A stretch of DNA of 64,000 bases from Arbacia lixula (GCA_963669155.1 OZ022579.1:14948040-15012039), one strand, 5' to 3'; positions 1-11,474 are shown, counted from the first letter of the stretch. Numbers and translations: made by a program. The notes: a model not told the origin generated them from the letters alone.

Positions 1-493
1 CAACAATAGAGACCATAAATTACTACAAGAGCTACAAGACAAGAAACACTTTCTATCAATCATTGTAAATGTAAGGTCACTTACATGTAGTTACATCTTT
101 ATGCCATTGTTTAATCACTTGTGTGCATGTACTTGCACTCTAAAAACAAAACAAAATTACATTGTACACACACAAAAAGAAGAAAGTGGTAAGTATATCA
201 TTTACAAATATTCAGCCTACTAAAGGGATCCACCTCCTCAAACTGATATAAGTTAAAATGGAAGAATGCACGCCTCTGATGAAGATTCAATAAACAAAGG
301 AGTTAGATGTGCTTTGGTGTACTAAAGCTATAGGCTGCAACATTCAGTCTCCTGGTACTTGATATCTAACAGGTGGAGTCAAATGTCAAACTGTCATTCA
401 TTTTCATCACTTGTGCAATTTTCTTACTTGGCTCGGTTTCACCTAATGTTTACGGCTATTTAAAAAGCAACAGTACAACTCATTTGTATAGAC

Positions 494-646
494 ATTTGTA
501 TCTGGTCTGTCGGCACAAGACTACACAGCTGTCAGACAGCAAGGAGTAGTCTTGCTTCTAGGACCGGACTGTTTTTAATCTTAGCCCTTGTTTGGACTCC
601 GCATGACCACCAAGCAGGTCATGTGATGTGGCAGAAACATGGCTGA
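494..646 (-). ncRNA. H/ACA snoRNA candidate, U65/snR34-like, copy 1 (EIF3B intron 7)
   Basis: The hairpin 2 upper stem, the H box, the ACA box and both pockets are intact. The outer stem of hairpin 1 carries changes (plus-strand TCTTAGCCCTTG against TCTCAGCCATTG), leaving one mismatch near the base, and the apical loop reads CACAG. It is in intron 7, downstream of exon 7 (1469-1600), so all six consecutive introns 2-7 are occupied. Intron 1 (8987-9722) has no recognisable copy. Confidence 0.83.
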
Positions 647-1087
647 TTAAGTCTGAAAAAAATGACTATCACAACACCCACCCCAATAGCAATCCTGAAC
701 ATGAAACTGTAATAAACATGCACCTCATGAAAATTACAAGAAAAAAACAGGAGGAAAGATTAACACTGTTTAATGGCAGTATGTCACCACATGAATATGA
801 TGGCAGTATGTCACCACATGAATATGAATTTTAATTATTTTGAATTATAATTTCAAAATCTATCCATGGCAGGAAATTCACTTTGTGATTTTGCCCTGGT
901 GAAGGTTGCATCTAGTACATGGATATTTGTGCAGTGTTCATTCATGAAATCAGGAAGGAAAATGCCCAAGGGATTGGGGCAAATTAGGCCCTGAGACAAA
1001 AAGTACATTTTTCTCATGAACAGCATGGTGCAGTGGTTCTCTCTCATGACACCAGACTCCTGTTTTATAAACAATTGTGACTGATCA

Positions 1088-1246
1088 GGGTCCCGTTGCA
1101 TAAAACTAACCATTAATGGTAACTCCGCCATCGATGGTAACAACCATGGTAACATTGCTCGACAGCCAATCAAATTCAAGATTTCCACAGAAGCTGCTAT
1201 TGGTGGCAAAGTTGCCATCAATGGTAAGTTTTATGCAACAGGGCCC
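1088..1246. mobile_element. Short foldback element, family A (GTTGCATAAAACTTACCAT ends)
   Basis: Ends GTTGCATAAAACT and AGTTTTATGCAAC in GGGYCC flanks, about 159 bp, no ORF. It shares ends and the interior GCTCGACAGCCAAT with the copy at 39999-40155. It lies in EIF3B intron 7. Confidence 0.7.
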
Positions 1247-1468
1247 AGAACTTGATTCGCGATTGATAATATCAATTCTAACTTTGTACATTAGAGTTAT
1301 GTGATTGGACATGCAAATTATTTCAGATCAATCGCAAGTCAAGTTGGGACTGATCTGATTTTAATTGTATCTCTGTATATTAAAAGATACAGCATTGGAC
1401 GTGCAATTGACCCAGATTTATCGTAACTCTTTCATAAGACGGGGGTCTTCCGACTGACAAAGACTCAC

Positions 1469-2823
1469 TTGAAGACGGGCCAGTTGGAGGTGTTCTCACA
1501 TGAGAAGCCCCTCTTCTTGACGCCCATCTTGACATCCCAGATGATGATGGCTTGTGTCTCGTCACGGGGGTCGTTGAGGGGGCTGAACGTCACTATGTAC
1601 CTAGAGGAGGAGCAAATTAGGATTTATTCAAATGTTAAGTTGGATATATTTATTCAATCAAATGTGAGGTAAGAGGATATGTTGGTAAAAGGTCAAAGGC
1701 TTGAGACAGATACAAACATATCCCCCCCTCCCCATGATATGTGACATGAGATATCAAGAACCCAAATTTTTCAAGGAAAAGGTTTGCTTGTGTCTCAAGT
1801 CGTGATACACTTAATTGAACCCTCATATGAGATGTATGCTTATTCAATAGTGTATGTTTGAAGTTCATGATGTAAGAATCACCTTCTGTCCACATGAAAC
1901 ATATTTTGTATCATACATGTACCTTATATATCACATTAGATTCTCCTTTACATTCTACTACACAAAAGTACACAGATTGTGTCTGGTCTGTCGGCACAAG
2001 ACTACATGGCTGTCAGACAGCAAAGAGTAGTCTTGCTTCTAGGACCGGACGGGTGTTAATCTCAGCCATTGTTTGGACTCCGCATGACCACCAAGCAGGT
2101 CATGTGATGTGGCAGAAACATGGCTGACTTAGTATGTATAGAGAACCTGCTGAAATTCTACCAACTACAGCCATGAAATTACAGCTTCCTGACATAGCAC
2201 ATACAAAATATTTAGACCCAGAAAGTCGTACTGCAGAGATGCCAACCTCTTGACACAAAAAATCAGACTGAACATCCTCAAAAATCGTATTTTTGAGTGA
2301 AAAATCAGATTTTCACGAAAACTCAACCCAGGAAAATGTTAGGAAAATGTTTTACTGATAACAATGGGAAAGTGAAATGTTTGCTCTTTCATCTGACCTT
2401 CACTCTTTTCATCCCATACCGATTACAGTATTACCAATAATGGGACATCTTCGCTGTAAAGCAAATGTATAAGTGGCAACACATGCTATCACAATAGTAT
2501 GAGAGCATCTATTTGGATCTTAGAATAAAGATCAGCGAAGTCACCTAAACCAGACCTGCCAACTTCTTGAGTTCAAAAACTGTATTCTTTAATCCAAAAT
2601 GTTGTATTTTACCAACAAAAAATGTATTAAAAAAAAAAAAAAAAACGGATCAGTGTCTCTTACAGTTCCTACATCGGGCATTTTTTATGGAGCATTGGTT
2701 GAATATGCATGATTTTGTCATGACTGGTGTGCTAGATGAACCAATGAACATCCCCAAATTGCTAATGTGAGATGCTGGTAGGATACTTTACAAAACGGAA
2801 TGGGCATTTCGCCATTAAAATAA

Positions 2824-2867
<44 letters not shown>

Positions 2868-5800
2868 GTTTTTTTTTTTTTGTGTGTGTGTGAAAATCGT
2901 ATTTTTTTAAAGGAAAATCGTACTGTCGTATTCAGTTCTAAAAATCGTACTAAATACGACAAAATCGTACTGGTTGGCATGTCTGGTACTGCAGTGAACT
3001 AAGTTGTCTTCTTTTTTTTCACCTGGAAAGCTAAATGTGTATCTCTGCAACATTAATTCATAAATTGATATTTTCAACTTCACAACATTCCCAAGAAAAT
3101 AAAACACATTTTAGCCCATGGGCTGAAGATAAGTGAAAATAAGCTAATTGTACCTCCCCCCCCCCCCTTCCTTCAAAAAAAAAATAATATAAAAATAGGA
3201 AAAAGGTGGAAAAATAAGAAGTGCCAGGTTCGAGTTTAAACTTTTGTCTGAACCTGTCGTCCAGGTATTTATCCTACCTCTCACAGGGTGAAACATCTAT
3301 GAGTTGCACCCCCGGATGGGCAAACTTGCGGATCTGCTGAAACTTCTCTCCTCCCCACAATGCAATGCCCTTTTGATGGAACGTGACGAGGTAAGTGCCA
3401 AGAGGTGACCAGTGGACGTACGTCTCCGTCCAACGCTACTCAACAAAAGATGACAGAAAAGGGGTTGTCAAGAGTGAGCAATGCTTGAATTTTCTTGATA
3501 CAAGTTACAAATATCACAGACACACAACCCACTCTTCCGTACGAATACATGTCACAAGATTTAGATTTGCATAGAGTCAAGTTACACACACACAACTCCC
3601 ATCCCTTGCTCTGCCCCATACATGTCAAGAAATATCAAGAGCAAAGCTATACTTTGCGATGGAGTTTGACGACGTGTTCTAAAATCTTTAACTGCAACTG
3701 CAAACTTTAAACTATGTACCTGTTACCCAGTAGCACAAGTTTATAATGCATGCCGTAAGATACATTTTCCCTCTGATTGAAAGCATTTTCTATCAAACTT
3801 CAAACATGAAATAAGACATATCCAAATGATATCTAATGCTCTTTTTGGCTCCTATTTTCCTGTACATTTTGATACTGAGGCATGTTATACAGAAATTGTG
3901 TCTGGTCTGTCGGCACAAGACTACATGGCTGTCAGACAGCAAGGAGTAGACTTGCTTCTAGGACCGGACTGGTGTTAATCTCAGCCATTGTTTGGACTCC
4001 GCATGACCACCAAGCAGGTCATGTGATGTGGCAGAAACATGGCTGATCCAGTCTGAATAGAGAGAGGGCCTAAATCAGACCAATACATGGTCATACCAAG
4101 AACAGCTGCTAAAATAAGCGTGCATTGCTCCTCTCCTTTTTTAACAATTGTTCTCCCGCCATACCTTCCGGATTATTTTCCTGTCCAACAATCACTTACA
4201 ATGAAAGGGACACACTGAAACATGTTATGCAATTTACCCGCTTGAGGAAAAAACATTTTTTACGGAGGCTCTTTCTTTATTTACAGGGGCTTAATAAGCC
4301 AGTTTGAAGTTTCAACATGGTCAGACAATCAACAGAATCAAATACTACTGGACTGCAGCCTGGGAATTGTTTATGAAGCTATGTTGGGTGATGGATGTAA
4401 AGGCATTTTACAGCATGCTCATTACAGCAACACAGGCAGGTGCACGTGGTGGAACATTTTTTCACTACATTGTCAGAGCTGAATAGCTGTTCTCACATGT
4501 GCATGAGAATGGGCATGAACGTGGTCGCTCATCTCATGAATTTCCATTTTACTCTGAGTGGTACGATTGACACAAGGTCATTCAGGGGCCCATTTCATAA
4601 AAAGTTGCTATGATAGCAACTCTTGCTGGAATGTCAACTTCCATTGGAAGAGCCAATCAGGGAGCAGAATTTTCACTGTTATCATAGTAGTTGACATTAC
4701 AGCAAGAGTTGCTATCATAGCAACTTTTTATGAAATGGGCCCCAGAACAGCAATAATCCGCTCATGCGCACATTGCAACTTTGAACTGGCTTATTTTTTT
4801 CCCCTTGCGAATTACGCACCTTCCTCTCCTCGACAACGGTTGCTTCCGTCTTGCCGTTGAGTAGGATGGCAGTGGTCTCTCCTCCATCTGAGATCACGCT
4901 GTACTGGTCGTTGCAGTCCTTGTCGAGCAACCAGCTCCTTAGGTTACCCTGGGGAAGTAGAGGAAGACTTCAAACTTAAACGCTATCTCTGCATAAATAT
5001 ATCTTGACGATAAATGATATGCATGATGAATTATAGAAAGAGATAAAATGACAGACAATGTCACTATCAGGGGATACTTTTCAAGTCTGAACACCATCTC
5101 TGCATAAAAATAGCTCAACTAGATATTATATGCATGATAAATTATAGAAATAGATAAAATGACTGATAATGTCACTGTCAGGGGCTGTTTTAAGTAGGAT
5201 ATCATAAAACAGACACCCTAAAACATGTTGTGCATTGAAGCCAATGAGGAAATCAGGGCCTTGCCTTATAAAGAGTTGGAATTGATCTGAATTGATGGCA
5301 AGCCCAATCCCCTATCTCTAGGGTACAGAGTTACGATTGATAACAAGCGCTAGTCTAGATGCAATCAATCACAATTCTTCAAAAGACAGGGCCCATAACA
5401 CACATGACCAACATCACTATCTTACAAGGCAATTGATGATGAATTGACAACTGCTTTAACAAAAGATATGAATTCAAAGATAACATAAAGCGCAGCAAAC
5501 TGTAGCATATTTGCATAGGAATGTATGAAGGGATCACTCAAATGCTCTTTAAATTCTCATCTCTATAAGTTTGAATTAATTTAGCCAAAAGGCAAATTTT
5601 GGAAAGTTTTTTTCCAGGAACAACTCTGAAGAAAAAGAATTCAAACTATTTTATTACAGATTATGAAACTAAAAACATCCAGCATAAAATTGTGTTGTGA
5701 ATACAAGATTACAGTGCAATACAAACACACACAGAACCATTATGATATACTGAATATGTGGAAAAGCTACAATGATCCCCAAATACAATAATATTATTTG

Positions 5801-8800
5801 ACCTCACCTGGCTTCTGTAGTTCTAAATAAATTTTCACTATTTATAATATTTTTTTAACAGAATGTATCTGGTCTGTCGGCACAAGAGTACATGGCTGTC
5901 AGACAGCAATGAGCAATCTTGCTTCTAGGACCTGACTGGTTTTAATCTCAGCCATTGTTTGGACTCCGCATGACCACCAAGCAGGTCATGTGATGTGGCA
6001 GAAACATGGCTGATCCCGTCTGAATGCAGGGCTATTTCATCATGTGTGGTATCTGGTTCTCATATCAAAAAATGGGTAAAAACTTACATGATCTTTGTAA
6101 GGTTGGGCTTCAGGTGGGGTCCATTTGTCTGGCAAAGTCAAAAACCTGCAAAACAGCAAAAACAAATGTCACATATGAACTTTTAACATTCAATTTACTC
6201 TACTGGTTTATGTTAATGGTTTATGTTAAACCAGTAGAAACCAGTAGACGCTCTCTATTGGTTTCTACTGGTTTCTATGGGAATTTCGACCTGGGTCATC
6301 ATGTCATGATGGCGGTCATCTTGAAAAATTATGAACTTTTAACATTCAATTTATCTTACAACTTTAAATACAGTAGCTGTAGACTACTTAATATACTGGG
6401 AAGTTGATACAATTTTAATTTGCTAAGTATTTCACTGCTTTAATAGCAATATCCCTATTACAATTTCCAGGTATCATACCTCCATTCACAAGCAAAAATT
6501 CATTTTTTAGCAGTGAAGAAGTTATTCATGAATTTATATTGAACAATGCCATCTGGTAACTTCTTTGCAGAGGCATAAAAATGGAAAACAGCCGCAAATG
6601 TCTAGGTCACAAATTGTATCTGGTCTGTCGGCACAAGACTACACGGCTGTCAGACAGCAATGAGTAGTCTTGCTTCTAGGACCGGACTGGTGTTAATCTC
6701 AGCCATTGTTTGGACTCCGCATGACCACCAAGCAGGTCATGTGATGTGGCAGAAACATGGCTGATTGAGTATGACTACATGAATCCTGGTTACCCTTATT
6801 AATAACAATACAAGGTCACTTCATTAACAGCTGCTGCAAGTAGCAAATATATCTCTGCTGACCCTTCATTTTCAATATTTTTCCTTCTTCCTCAGGTCAG
6901 GGGAATGACTAACTATAACAAGTGTTAGTAAAATCCCAACTTCTGCTTTAAATAGGCATACGAAAGGAAAATATATCCAGTAAAATCAAAATATTTACAG
7001 CTACAAAACTTTTTTTTTCAGAATGCTGATGTAAGATGAGCAGAAGGTGTCAACCAAGCTTTCATGACTCTCGCAGTCAGGAGACAGGAGGAGAGTTTCT
7101 GTGACATGCAACAGGTACCGTTGTATTTAGGCTGGATGACATGCGTGCTGGACCCAAAATAGTATAGAAGTGGTGTCGTCACAAGAGCATGTTGTCCAGA
7201 CAACTGATTCCAAACAAAATCACTCCAGTGAGAGGTTTACCTGTCCGACATTGTCTAGCGTGCTAGTGTCGGGCACTCCCAATTTTAGATTCCCCGCTGT
7301 GATCACCGCTACTTGCTCTACCAGCATAGTTTAGAACCAGTTGTCTTGACAATATGCTAAAATGATGTCACACTTGGGAACTCTGTAGCTACTATAATTC
7401 TAGAATTGTTACTTACAGGATGGTCCCCAGTGTAAAAAAAAAATGCAGTTTAAAAAGTGCATCACATCTAGAAAGTCATTGTGGAATTTGCTTTAATTCA
7501 CTGCATCACTTTTCATGACATTATTATTCTTAATATTCTGATTGCTTTTGCTCTCTTTGCACCATGTGTTCCATACTTGCACACCACAGGCTCAGCAAGG
7601 ACATTTTCTTGAACCCACTTGCACAAGACAGAGCAGAATGTTTACAAATGGCAGCCAGCCTTAGAAGGTGACACAAACGCTCTATACGGACAACATCTAC
7701 AGTGCATACTGACGACAAATTTCTGAACTTCAGCTTACTTGTCGAAGTCTGTGATGAGGTTGACTGCGAAGGTGTGCTGTTTGTCTAGTTTGTATCCATT
7801 CAGCTGCTTGGAGGCCTCTATTGCATGCTCAGGGCTGGAGTACTCGACAAAGATGTACCTGGATTAAAAATTAAACAGTCAACCACCCCCTCATCAATCA
7901 TAACTGATTAAAAGGCATATACTGTACTGGGAAGACAAAAAAGCCTTCACAAGAGGTGATCGTGTGCAATCTTCTTGCCAATAGTCTTAAATTCATGTAT
8001 TGTCTATTTTAGAAACTTGCTGAAAGTCATTTACCATCAAATGATCCACGTTTGGAGTAATTAGTGATTAAATTCCAAATCCTCAAAATGTTCTGGCCGA
8101 TAAGTGATTACATGCATGTGACACACAATGGAGCAGCGGGTGCCTGGCATTTAAAGGATTGAATATCCTCAAGTATAATGTTGAATATCTTGTGATGGAT
8201 CATTTTCATTTTTAACGCGAGAAAAGAAATGCAATCTTTAGAAGCATGTATCTGGTCTGTCGGCACAAGACTACATGGCTGTCAGACAGCAAGGAGTAGT
8301 CTTGCTTCTAGGACCGGACTGGTTTTAATCTCAGCCATTGTTTGGACTCCGCATGACCACCAAGCAGGTCATGTGATGTGGCAGAAACATGGCTGATTTA
8401 AGTTTATGTAAAGGGGCTCACACCACTTCACTACAGGTTCTCTTTGGGAATGAAGTTGAATACCTAGAGGTAAATGTTAGTGTAGAGCTCTAGATAACAC
8501 AAAGACCAAAAAAGGGGACCTCTCTCTCGCTCTCTCCAGGAATATATAAACCTGATTTTGCTTTGGTTGAAGTCTTTGTTAGGTGAGCAACTTTAATCTT
8601 AGTTACCATAAATCACCCTTTCATACAATTTCTACCCACCCTTTCCACAACCTTCTTCCTTCCCCATCTCCTTACTTCTTCCAAACCTTGCCCAATCTTC
8701 TTCCCATCCCATCTTCATCTTTTCACCACCCCTTCCCTCATCTTCTTCCGACCCCTCTGCCCCATCTTCTCGTCCCTACAACACCCTTACCCCTTGGTCT

Positions 8801-9876
8801 TTCCATCCTCTCCTTCTGGGTAGTGCTCCGTGCTGATGTCTCCATACTTGCTGCACACCTTCCTGATGACGTTCTTCAACTTGGGCAGCCTCTCCGCCGA
8901 TACCTGGGGCACGTTGTCGATGACGATGACAGAGTCAATGCCGAGAGCCTCCTTGGGTTTTGTCCGCAAGATGTCACCCAGGAGTTCTACGGGCAGAGAA
9001 GAACATGTTGGGACACAATTTGGTGAGCCTCATGCACCTCTGACTGTGAGCGGGTTTCAGTTACGCCTTTCCACATCTTGCCTCCAAGACTAAAACTAAT
9101 TTAGTAATTAAAAATTAAATTTTTGTTTTCACAGACAAAGGCTAGAATCCACAGAAGAGTCTATACATATGCATTGTCAGGGAGATGAAGATGGCCTGGA
9201 GAGTCCTCCCCCCCCCCCCCCCCAAAAAAAAAGAAGAAATATATATCTATATATTTATCATAAAAATAAATAATATTGTAATGTCAGAGGCAGTACTACC
9301 TGGCTGTGCAAAGCGACACATTTTGTTGACGACATCATTTCGCAAATTATATACAAAATACAGGATTAAAGCCAGGACTCAGGAATAAGAAGACAAATTT
9401 GGGGGAGCAATCTTAAAGAACGGTTTTGTTTGAACTTAAAATAATTGGTTCTGAACTCAAACTCACAGCTGTGGGACTGTGAACTTTTTCTTTATGAGAC
9501 TCGGTCCCTGAACCTCGCCCCTACTACACCACGTTCGACCGTATGGCGCGTACACAGGGCGGGCCGCGGGGCCCATGAATGAAATTAAGTATGAATGAAT
9601 GGCAACTATAATGCATGCACGCTAAACCGGCATGAAACAGCCAGTGTAAGTAACTGTGTGTGATAAGACAGCGAGATTAGAGAAAAGGTGAACATATGTT
9701 CACTGAAAATTATTGAACTTACCTTCATCAGTGATGTTGTCAACATAAGTGTCGGGATCGTTGAAATCTGGTTCTTCTTCGTATCCATTTTCCTCCTCTT
9801 CATGTTGTTCATTTTCGTGAACTCGATCCATTTTTGTTCTCCCTCCTGTTCTTTCCCTCTCGCTACCTTCGGCCAT
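1469..9876 (-). CDS. EIF3B: Eukaryotic translation initiation factor 3 subunit B, 5' part (seven coding exons, 3' end outside window)
   Basis: eIF3b is a scaffold subunit of the eIF3 complex, which binds the 40S ribosome during translation initiation in the cytoplasm. Coding exons, in transcript order: 9723-9876, 8791-8986, 7739-7858, 6088-6145, 4820-4948, 3278-3435 and 1469-1600. All junctions are GT-AG and the reading frame stays open for 947 nt (about 315 codons). The start is the ATG at 9876, followed by [12 protein letters not shown] and an acidic N-terminus. Exons 2-3 encode the RRM, with [13 protein letters not shown] and the RNP1-like GKTKGYIFVEY. Exons 5-7 enter the WD40-like propeller ([48 protein letters not shown]). 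The N-terminal extension is shorter than in vertebrates. Intron 7 runs off the left edge, so the rest of the propeller and the C-terminus are not visible. Introns 2-7 each contain one H/ACA snoRNA candidate. Exons 1-3 and 5-7 match family residues closely. Exon 4 (58 nt) was found by splice signals and the phase-matched peptide PPEAQPYKD. Confidence 0.95.
1975..2127 (-). ncRNA. H/ACA snoRNA candidate, U65/snR34-like, copy 2 (EIF3B intron 6)
   Basis: Both upper stems are perfect. Changes from copy 6 are in the apical loop (CAAAG), in the hinge (ACGGGTGTTAATC on the plus strand), and at the base before the ACA box. The H box AGATTA and both pockets are identical. It is alone in intron 6 (1601-3277). 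Confidence 0.86.
2228..2998. repeat. Diverged composite repeat with GCCAACC inverted ends
   Basis: CTGCAGAGATGCCAACCTCTTG at the left against GGTTGGCATGTCTGGTACTGCAG at the right (inverted), with repeated AAAATCGTA-type blocks and poly-A runs of up to 37 bp (2829-2865) inside. A second GACCTGCCAACTTCTTGAG start at 2550 suggests nesting. It lies in EIF3B intron 6. Confidence 0.45.
3894..4046 (-). ncRNA. H/ACA snoRNA candidate, U65/snR34-like, copy 3 (EIF3B intron 5)
   Basis: One base in the hairpin 2 upper stem differs (GTAGACTTG on the plus strand), creating a single mismatch in the 9-bp helix. Hairpin 1, the H box, the ACA box (here preceded by GAC rather than GAT) and both pockets are unchanged. 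It lies alone in intron 5 (3436-4819), which also holds an unrelated foldback element at 4585-4743. Confidence 0.85.
4585..4743. mobile_element. Short foldback element, family B
   Basis: Near-perfect terminal inverted repeats of about 35 bp (CCATTTCATAAAAAGTTGCT and complement) bracketing a small unique core. GGGGCCC and GGGCCCC are at the ends. It lies in EIF3B intron 5. No ORF. Confidence 0.75.
5861..6013 (-). ncRNA. H/ACA snoRNA candidate, U65/snR34-like, copy 4 (EIF3B intron 4), most diverged
   Basis: The H and ACA boxes and both pockets are kept. The hairpin 2 upper stem is altered: in plus-strand reading CAAGAGTAC faces GCAATCTTG, giving one U x C mismatch and one G.U wobble in nine pairs. 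The lower stem has also lost one base (GGACCTG rather than GGACCGG). It lies only 74 nt from the 5' splice site of exon 4 (exon end 6088), the closest of the six. It may be a weakened or decaying copy. Its intron is 4949-6087. Confidence 0.8.
6612..6764 (-). ncRNA. H/ACA snoRNA candidate, U65/snR34-like, copy 5 (EIF3B intron 3)
   Basis: Same length as the 8244-8396 copy. Both upper stems, the H box AGATTA, the ACA box and all pocket bases are intact. Differences are confined to the apical loop of hairpin 2 (CATGG to CACGG, and CAAGG to CAATG, in plus-strand reading) and to one hinge base. It is the only copy in intron 3 (6146-7738). The flanks outside the 153 nt are unrelated to those of the other copies, so the unit itself is what has been duplicated or conserved. 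Confidence 0.87.
7171..7374. mobile_element. Foldback element, family C
   Basis: Inverted ends GTGTCGTCACAAGAGCATGT and TGCTAAAATGATGTCACAC, with GTTGTC...GACAAC further in. A diverged copy is at 28231-28418, sharing the interior GTCGGGCACTC and CCCCGCT blocks. It lies in EIF3B intron 3. Confidence 0.65.
7908..8160. mobile_element. Partial foldback element, family D
   Basis: One arm (GGCATATACTGTACTGGGAAGAC...) and part of the centre of the element seen complete at 52497-52868. The second arm is missing or unrecognisable. It lies in EIF3B intron 2. Confidence 0.6.
8244..8396 (-). ncRNA. H/ACA snoRNA candidate, U65/snR34-like, copy 6 (EIF3B intron 2)
   Basis: Reference copy, numbered in sense (minus) orientation with nt 1 at 8396. 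Hairpin 1 (nt 1-65) has an outer stem TCAGCCA/TGGCTG with GTTT/AAAC, and a perfect 7-bp upper stem CATGACC/GGTCATG. The H box AGATTA (nt 66-71) fits ANANNA. Hairpin 2 has a perfect 9-bp upper stem CAAGACTAC/GTAGTCTTG (nt 93-101 and 123-131). The ACA box is at nt 148-150, three nt before the end. The upper stem of hairpin 2 ends 16 nt before ACA, and the pocket base in hairpin 1 lies 16 nt before the H box, both within the family's 14-16 nt rule. The pocket sequences CTGCCAC (nt 13-19) and GCCGACA (nt 133-139) are complementary to large-subunit rRNA near the peptidyl-transferase centre. H/ACA RNAs guide pseudouridylation with dyskerin, NOP10, NHP2 and GAR1. It sits alone in its intron, in the host's sense orientation. 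Ends are inferred from the box rules, not mapped. Confidence 0.88.
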
Positions 9877-10168
9877 TTTGTGTGAAGCACGTGTAAAGTT
9901 TGTACGAAGAACGATATGCGCGGGACGGGCGCGCGCTACGCACGCACATTTCACGCCGAGCCTCAGCTCAGCAGTTCAAGCGCGCTGGCGCTGTATCCAC
10001 AAATAAGCAAGGTATTTTCGTTGATGATCCAAGATATGTAAAATGTGGCGCTGGATTACCGTATGGTATCTAGACAGGAAGGGGAAAATGAGGAAGTAAA
10101 AAAAAAAAAAAAAGGAGAAAAACAGGGGAAAAATTAAATGAGTTAGATCAACACCATGCAATAGAAAC

Positions 10169-10170
<2 letters not shown>

Positions 10171-10263
<93 letters not shown>
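10171..10263. repeat. (GA)n microsatellite
   Basis: About 90 bp of nearly pure GA, 290 bp upstream of the EIF3B start codon on the opposite reading side. Confidence 0.95.
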
Positions 10264-10264
<1 letters not shown>

Positions 10265-11130
10265 TATTGGGGGAGGGAGAGAGAGAGAGAGCGGGGGGAA
10301 GTTATGTAAAATTAGCTGTAAGAAAGAAAACGGGAAAATCGATCTCCGGGATACCAGCTGGATAATTTGAGAACAAATAACATGATATATAAAAATTGTA
10401 TTTAGTCCACATGTAAAGAGCATGGAAGAGATAACCCGCTCGGTCTTACTTCTCGATCTCCCAGTCTCTCGATTTGTATCATTCCTTCTTTCTCACCTCT
10501 TTCAACATACCCCTCTCTCAGTCTATCATCATCTATTATTATGCACCGACATGTGGAAGAACAGACAGTGGCCGAGGCATATCTTTTTCTAGATCGTAGA
10601 TCTGGATCTGCATATGCTAGGCCTATACGGTATAGTGCAGCGGGAGAGAGGGCGCGATGACTAGAGTAGTCGTAGTGGAGATGGGTATTCCTGGTCCTGA
10701 AGATTTTGATTGATGAATTTATGTCAGGAGGGATGTGATTCCAAGCCAATGGAGTGCTCACACACACACACAAAAATGTTTCAATTGCTCTGTGTTACAA
10801 TGATGAATTTTGAAACCTTTATCGTGATTTATGACTTAATTGTCTTTCTCTAATTATCTTGGGTTTGATTATTGTCTAATTGTTATCTTTCTTTTTGGTC
10901 ATCTTGCTTTTAAGATAAAACTACCAGGGGGTAATCCTGGGACCAGCCCCTCGACTACTTTGAAGAAGGATGACAGTTTGAGTATGCTTCCTTGATGCTA
11001 GGGTGGCAGATTGAGTTGATGAAATGAAATGAAACAAGATATGTCTCCCTATCTCTGTCTTTGTCATTCTTCTGCCTGGCGTTCTTGATGTTTGTTGTTC
11101 AGATCCCCTTTTCTTCTTTTCTAGGTTTTA

Positions 11131-11474
11131 CCCTGAAATTAAGGAAATACAGCTGCACTAGGAAGACAAAAAAAACTTCAAAACGGTGATCGTGAGCAAT
11201 CTTCTTGCCAATGGTCTTGAATTCATGTATTGTCCATGTAAGAAACTTACTGAAAGTAATGTGCCCTCAAATGATCCACAGTTGGAGTAATTAGTGATTA
11301 AAACAGGATTTCTGATTTAATCACTTATTACTCAAAATGTGGATCATTTGAGGGCAAATAATTTTCAGCAAGTTTCTTAAATGGACAATACATATGAATT
11401 CAAGACTATTGGCAAGAAGATTGCTCATGATCACCCTTTTGAAGGTTTTTGTCTTCCCAGCTATATTCCCTTTA
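11131..11474. mobile_element. Foldback element, family D
   Basis: The two arms are inverted copies, for example GCAATCTTCTTGCCAATGGT on one side and its complement on the other, meeting near 11315. It ends CCCTTTAAG and is directly followed by a family E arm. Intergenic. Confidence 0.7.

Noticed and set aside
494-646. The 153-nt repeats as copies of a SINE or MITE.
   Set aside because: There are no A/B promoter boxes, tail, target duplications or inverted ends. Exactly one copy per consecutive intron in host orientation is not expected of a mobile element.
494-8396. Plus-strand reading of the six repeats as a C/D-box RNA (they contain GTGATG and CTGA) or as an H/ACA RNA.
   Set aside because: On the plus strand there is no RTGATGA plus CTGA pair with a terminal stem, no ANANNA hinge at the right place, and transcription would be antisense to EIF3B. 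The minus strand meets every H/ACA criterion.
8583-9026. Plus-strand 147-codon open frame in EIF3B.
   Set aside because: Antisense to EIF3B exon 2 and a pyrimidine-rich intron; the minus strand encodes the conserved RRM.
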